Shown piece after piece: positions 60,634 to 64,000 of a stretch of DNA of 64,000 nt. The position numbers were made by a program, and so were the translations under genes. The notes below the pieces were generated by a model. It saw nothing but the letters and a program-made list of their open reading frames with translations. It had not been told where the DNA came from and searched no databases. Source of the stretch: Aquatica leii (taxonomy: Eukaryota; Arthropoda; Insecta; Coleoptera; Lampyridae); contig CM069432.1 of assembly GCA_035610365.1 (NCBI GenBank), forward strand, positions 4,650,001-4,714,000, given 5' to 3'. How positions within the stretch are numbered: the stretch's first letter is position 1; each line of letters starts with the position of its first letter.

Positions 60634-61640
60634 TCATTTGGTATCCAGCTGCCTCTGGCCTTGCCTTGAATCATTTTCTGTTGAATCAGAGAACACGTTA
60701 GTAAATCGCAGTCTTTTCTTAATTTTGTTTATCGAGTCCAAATTTAACTGGTTATCTGAGTCTTCGTTTCTGGACAATCTTTTTAAGGAGGCAAGTGGTT
60801 GCTGGTCTTCATCAGACCAATCTGTATTCACTTGTACTTTTTTAACTTGGATGATAGATTTTGATTTGAATGAAAAGGTTTTTTCAGCAAAAATTTTATT
60901 GAAATCGATAGTTTTAATGTGATGATGTGTTTTGAGGTTCTTCATTGGAAGAACGTGGGACCAAACATTGTCTAGAAAAGGCTTTTTTTCTTCAATCTTA
61001 ATTTTTGAGACATAGCTGATATGAATGCCTTTTATCACATTTTTAACGTAGACAAAAAACTCGGCGGCACTGTTCAGGATTATTTGTCGTGATTTGACAC
61101 CTATCCATTTGAGGTTGTCTAGTAAGGCATAATCTTTTAAGTCGCCAGGAAGGACCAAAATAGATTCATAAGCTAGGCAGCGCAGTTGTCTAAAAATTAT
61201 GACGCTTGATATAGAATCTTTAAGCTTTAAGTAATTAAAAATTCTTTTTAGAAAACACCAGACAGCTACTTTGTGTGAGCTGTATCGTTGGTTTGGTCTC
61301 TAGGTTTGATAATCAAATACCGTCACTTGATCATGAGACCAATGTCACTCTGTATTTCGCCTTGGCTCACTAATGAATAATTTTCAGCAAAGTCTATTTG
61401 AACTGCTGCTTTATTTTTGTCTAAGTTTTTTTAGCAGATTCAAAATAATCAAATTGAATTTTTTTTATAAAGCAATTCAGTTTAAACTTCTCAATTTTTT
61501 CTTTCAATTTTTCAATAGCTAGAGCAGCTATGCAGAGCGCATGGCATTGTTTTTCTGATCATTTTAGGACGATTACTCCAGTTGTACCATTCTTTCCAAG
61601 ATATTTCTTTGTCTCAACTTCCTCAAATTATTCCTAGAAA
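60634..61640 (-). pseudogene. Relic of a multicopy arthropod gene (QIDFAENY family)
   Basis: Minus-strand pieces: ALAIEKLKEKIEKFKLNCFI, DKNKAAVQIDFAENYSLVSQ and GEIQS followed by a frame change to WSHDQVTVFDYQT. A 174-residue open stretch follows at 60634-61158 with NSAAEFFVYVKNVIKGIHIS and FLDNVWSHVLPMKNLKTHHH, ending in a basic tail. The QxDFAENY / SHDQVTxF blocks recur in a large uncharacterised arthropod protein family found in many copies per genome. Whether it is a transposase is unknown to me. The middle section is missing, with stops and frameshifts. Confidence 0.5.
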
Positions 61641-61811
61641 TTATCTGCACAGTCTCTGCCGTAGGGGAAAGCGGGGAGCATTGGGCCACAAAATGTTTAT
61701 TTGATTGTAAACATTTTTTAAGTTGAACAAGTATGAAAAAAACAAATTTATTCTATAATTTTTTTTTTAAATTCTTCACATAGATGTCATAGAACAAAAA
61801 AATTGAAAAAA

Positions 61812-63758
61812 TTAATTTACGACCAAAGTATTAAAGTCATAACAGAAACGAAAATATGATGCTGTTCTTGTAGTGCCACTTGTTGGATGAGCTTTCAATT
61901 TTGTTATGATATCATCATTTTCAACCTCACATATGTCGTCAATCGCTGGAAAATAAAACGTTGTTGATAGACCTTTTCTTCTCAAAAACTTCAAGGTAGT
62001 TGTATCTTTCGAATATTTTAATATCTGGCCAACAAAATGCAACAATTTAGTTTTAGCTTTAAATCTTACTAAAACAAAATCCCCATCATTTAAATCTTCT
62101 CTACAATTCTCCTCAGTATCTTCCATTTCGTCACTTATTTCTTCATAAGAATTATAAATTGATAATCCATCACTTTCGGAAGACGATGAATCCGACGAAA
62201 TCTTCGTTCTACGTTTTTTCTTCGGTTGGTTGTCTACTTGTTTTTCTAGCTTAGTGAAAATGTTTCTTTTAAAGCCCTTCTTTTTTTGTCTTTTTCATTC
62301 TCAATTTGTTCTAGTCGTTCCTTCTCTGGGGTGTCAGTATAAACCCTTAAAGTCCCTGGCGTCCGTTTTGTTTTAGTTTCTTTTCTAATTGCTTTCGGAA
62401 AAGGTCTAACTAATTCAGGTGTCACTTTAGTGCGATGTTTTATGTCATTTTTATAACCACTGCAAGATGGTGTATTTTGCAAAATTGTTATGTCACTTAA
62501 AACAATTATCTTGTTATTTCCCGTCAACCCTTCATTTTTTTCCTTAATAAAATCACTGTTTTTGTTATGTTCTTCTTCATCTTTCTCATTTATATTACCG
62601 CTATTGCCATTTTCATCTTCTATTACTGTAGTACGTTCTGCAATATTGTTCGAATTATCTACATTTGGTAAAGGTTGATCGGTAACGGCACTCGGAGTGA
62701 ATTCTACATCACTAAACACCAAGCGGTTCATTGGCCAAATTCCTGTGGTCTTAAAACTACTCACAATATTTTCATTTGTGAATGCTCTCAAATATGCACG
62801 ATGGGTTAGTTTTGGAATATTCCTAACCGTTATGGTTTTACCGGGATTGGACACCATCCAGTCATTAAATGCAATATTACAAAAATTTTTAAAAGGCCTA
62901 AAAATTCCGACGTCTAGTGGCTGCATTCAGTGGGTTGTATGGGGAACGAAACTTAGTAAGACAATTTTATTTTCCCTACAGTATTGGACGCATGTAAGGC
63001 TAACATGTGACTCGTGGTTATCGACTAACAACAAACGTGGATTGCTACGAGAGCAGGACGTATGTTTAACTATATGCTTTAATACAGAAGGAAACAACTC
63101 GTTAGTCATCCAACCCGACTTGTTTCCCAGTGCTAGACTCGAAACTAGAGCATCAACTAAAAAGTCCTTTATGCTTGTGATCCGAGGAAAAACATAAACA
63201 CGAGGCAGACTTTGTCCAGATGTGCTAATAATTCCCACAAAAGTCACCAATTCACCTCTTTCAGCTGAGGCAGCTTGAGAAACTTGTTTCTTTCCAGTAG
63301 TATAAACAATTTTCACTGGTTTCATCACCGTTGTGACTCCCGTCTCATCGAGATTAAATATTCTTTCCGGAGTAAATTTGTAACGCTCCAGTACAATTTT
63401 TAGGTTTTCGAAAAATTGACCCACTTTAAACTTATTAAAACCGGTGCTTCTACCCAAACTCGTGCTTTCTGGTTTTCTTAAAGAGAGTCTCGGATGACGT
63501 GACATAAACCCTTGGCGCCATCCGTCCTTTGCTTGCCGTTTTTGATGCCACTCTGGAGGAATTTGACAGTTTGGCAAAACAGAAGCATATTCGAAAGCTA
63601 GCTTTTCGATTTGAACATATGTCAGTCCATAATTTAAATCAGAACATCTTTTAATATACGCTTCTAGTTCAGACTCTGGTTCCGTTGTAAATACTTGTCT
63701 ATTTGTATATTTGTTTGCATATTTGAGCGATTCTTGATCACTTTCATTACCAGAGTCT
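61812..63758 (-). pseudogene. pogo/Tigger-type (DDE_1) transposase, well preserved but cut by an LTR
   Basis: The N-terminus is lost at 63758, where an LTR begins. Remaining order: LTYVQIEKLAFEYASVLPNC, IPPEWHQKRQAKDGWRQGFM, SRHPRLSLRKPESTSLGRS, first catalytic Asp RIFNLDETGVTTV, AASAERGELVTFVGIIS, second Asp LLLVDNHESHVSL, then a single TGA (62927-62929) where the family has Arg (TTH-stop-MQPLDV) and the third Asp in QPLDV. Next are FKTTGIWPMNRLVFSDVEF, an acidic linker and PELVRPFPKA. A frameshift near 62245 leads to a C-terminal domain DGDFVLVRFKAKTKLLHFVG, FYFPAIDDICEVENDDI, GTTRTASYFRF, ending TAA near 61812. All three catalytic acids are present. It was probably active fairly recently. 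Confidence 0.8.
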
Positions 63759-64000
63759 TGTTACATGCCAAAATTAACACAAAGTCACTGCCTGCAATGT
63801 AGTAACATAAACGGGGGTTGTGCCACTAGCTCAATGGAGACGGGGTGGGTTTTATTTAAAAGTTTCGTGATCGAAATGGATAGACTTGTCGAAAACACAA
63901 AATCGATAAATAATAATGTCGAAATCAAAGGGCGCCAGGAAGGAGTAAAGCTTAATGGACTAATGACCCTTGCCAACCACAAGTCCGCTTCTGTAGTATA
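63759..64000 (+). mobile_element. LTR-like repeat start (TGTTACATGC family), copy B, runs off window
   Basis: Starts TGTTACATGCC and matches 31837-32020 with GTCACTGCCTG, GTAACATAAACG, TGGAGACGGGGTGGGTT and GGGCGCCA. It interrupts the pogo transposase reading frame exactly at its first base, which fixes this boundary. The rest lies outside the window. Confidence 0.6.

Overview
This is AT-rich nuclear DNA from an arthropod, most likely an insect. The evidence is spliced exons, animal retrotransposon lineages (Penelope-like, Gypsy, BEL/Pao, Copia, LINE), several cut-and-paste transposon relics (Tc1/mariner, pogo/Tigger, hAT) and small foldback elements. Only one segment looks like an ordinary host gene: a short exon at 6236-6399 (+) coding a cysteine-rich ADAMTS/ADAMTS-like segment with good splice sites. 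Most of the window therefore reads as intron or intergenic space filled with old and partly nested mobile elements.

Layout. 0-0.6 kb: Penelope-like fragment with an inverted junction. 2.18-5.48 kb: nested cassette made of an outer foldback element, an LTR-like piece, and a 2.6 kb terminal-inverted-repeat transposon carrying an unclassified ORF broken by two in-frame stops. 6.2 kb: ADAMTS-like exon. 7.15-11.25 kb: tandem array of an approximately 78-bp, doubly palindromic AT-rich monomer. 11.4 kb: 144-bp foldback MITE (second copy at 43.3 kb, opposite orientation). 12.5-17.0 kb: relic of a large multicopy arthropod gene family, split by an LTR-type insertion with an ATAG target duplication; hAT relic at 17.1-17.5 kb. 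19.2-20.9 kb: decayed Tc1/mariner element. 21.2-26.7 kb: Gypsy element (-) with one LTR. 28.4-30.7 kb: near full-length Penelope-like element (+) with GIY-YIG endonuclease. 31.8 kb: LTR-like repeat, also seen at 63.8 kb. 38.7-41.9 kb: truncated BEL/Pao (-). 43.7-46.0 and 47.3-49.6 kb: two convergent Copia relics, with a relic of the unclassified 2.6 kb transposon family between them. 51.1-54.9 kb: LINE (-) with ORF1 and endonuclease/RT ORF2. 56.6-57.6 kb: pogo relic. 58.2-59.6 kb: mariner-like element with inverted arms. 59.8 kb: Myb/SANT-like exon. 60.6-61.6 kb: relic of another multicopy arthropod family. 61.8-63.76 kb: well-preserved pogo/Tigger-type transposase cut by an LTR.

Every element coding region I could follow is damaged (stops, frameshifts, deletions or lost catalytic residues), so this is mostly a graveyard. 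The most noteworthy items are the palindromic satellite next to the ADAMTS-like exon, the inverted-repeat transposon whose ORF belongs to a family I know only as uncharacterised, hammerhead-ribozyme-like motifs near Penelope-type sequences, and the Copia fragment bracketed by inverted copies of one short repeat. Family assignments come from reading protein motifs by eye; no database search was run.
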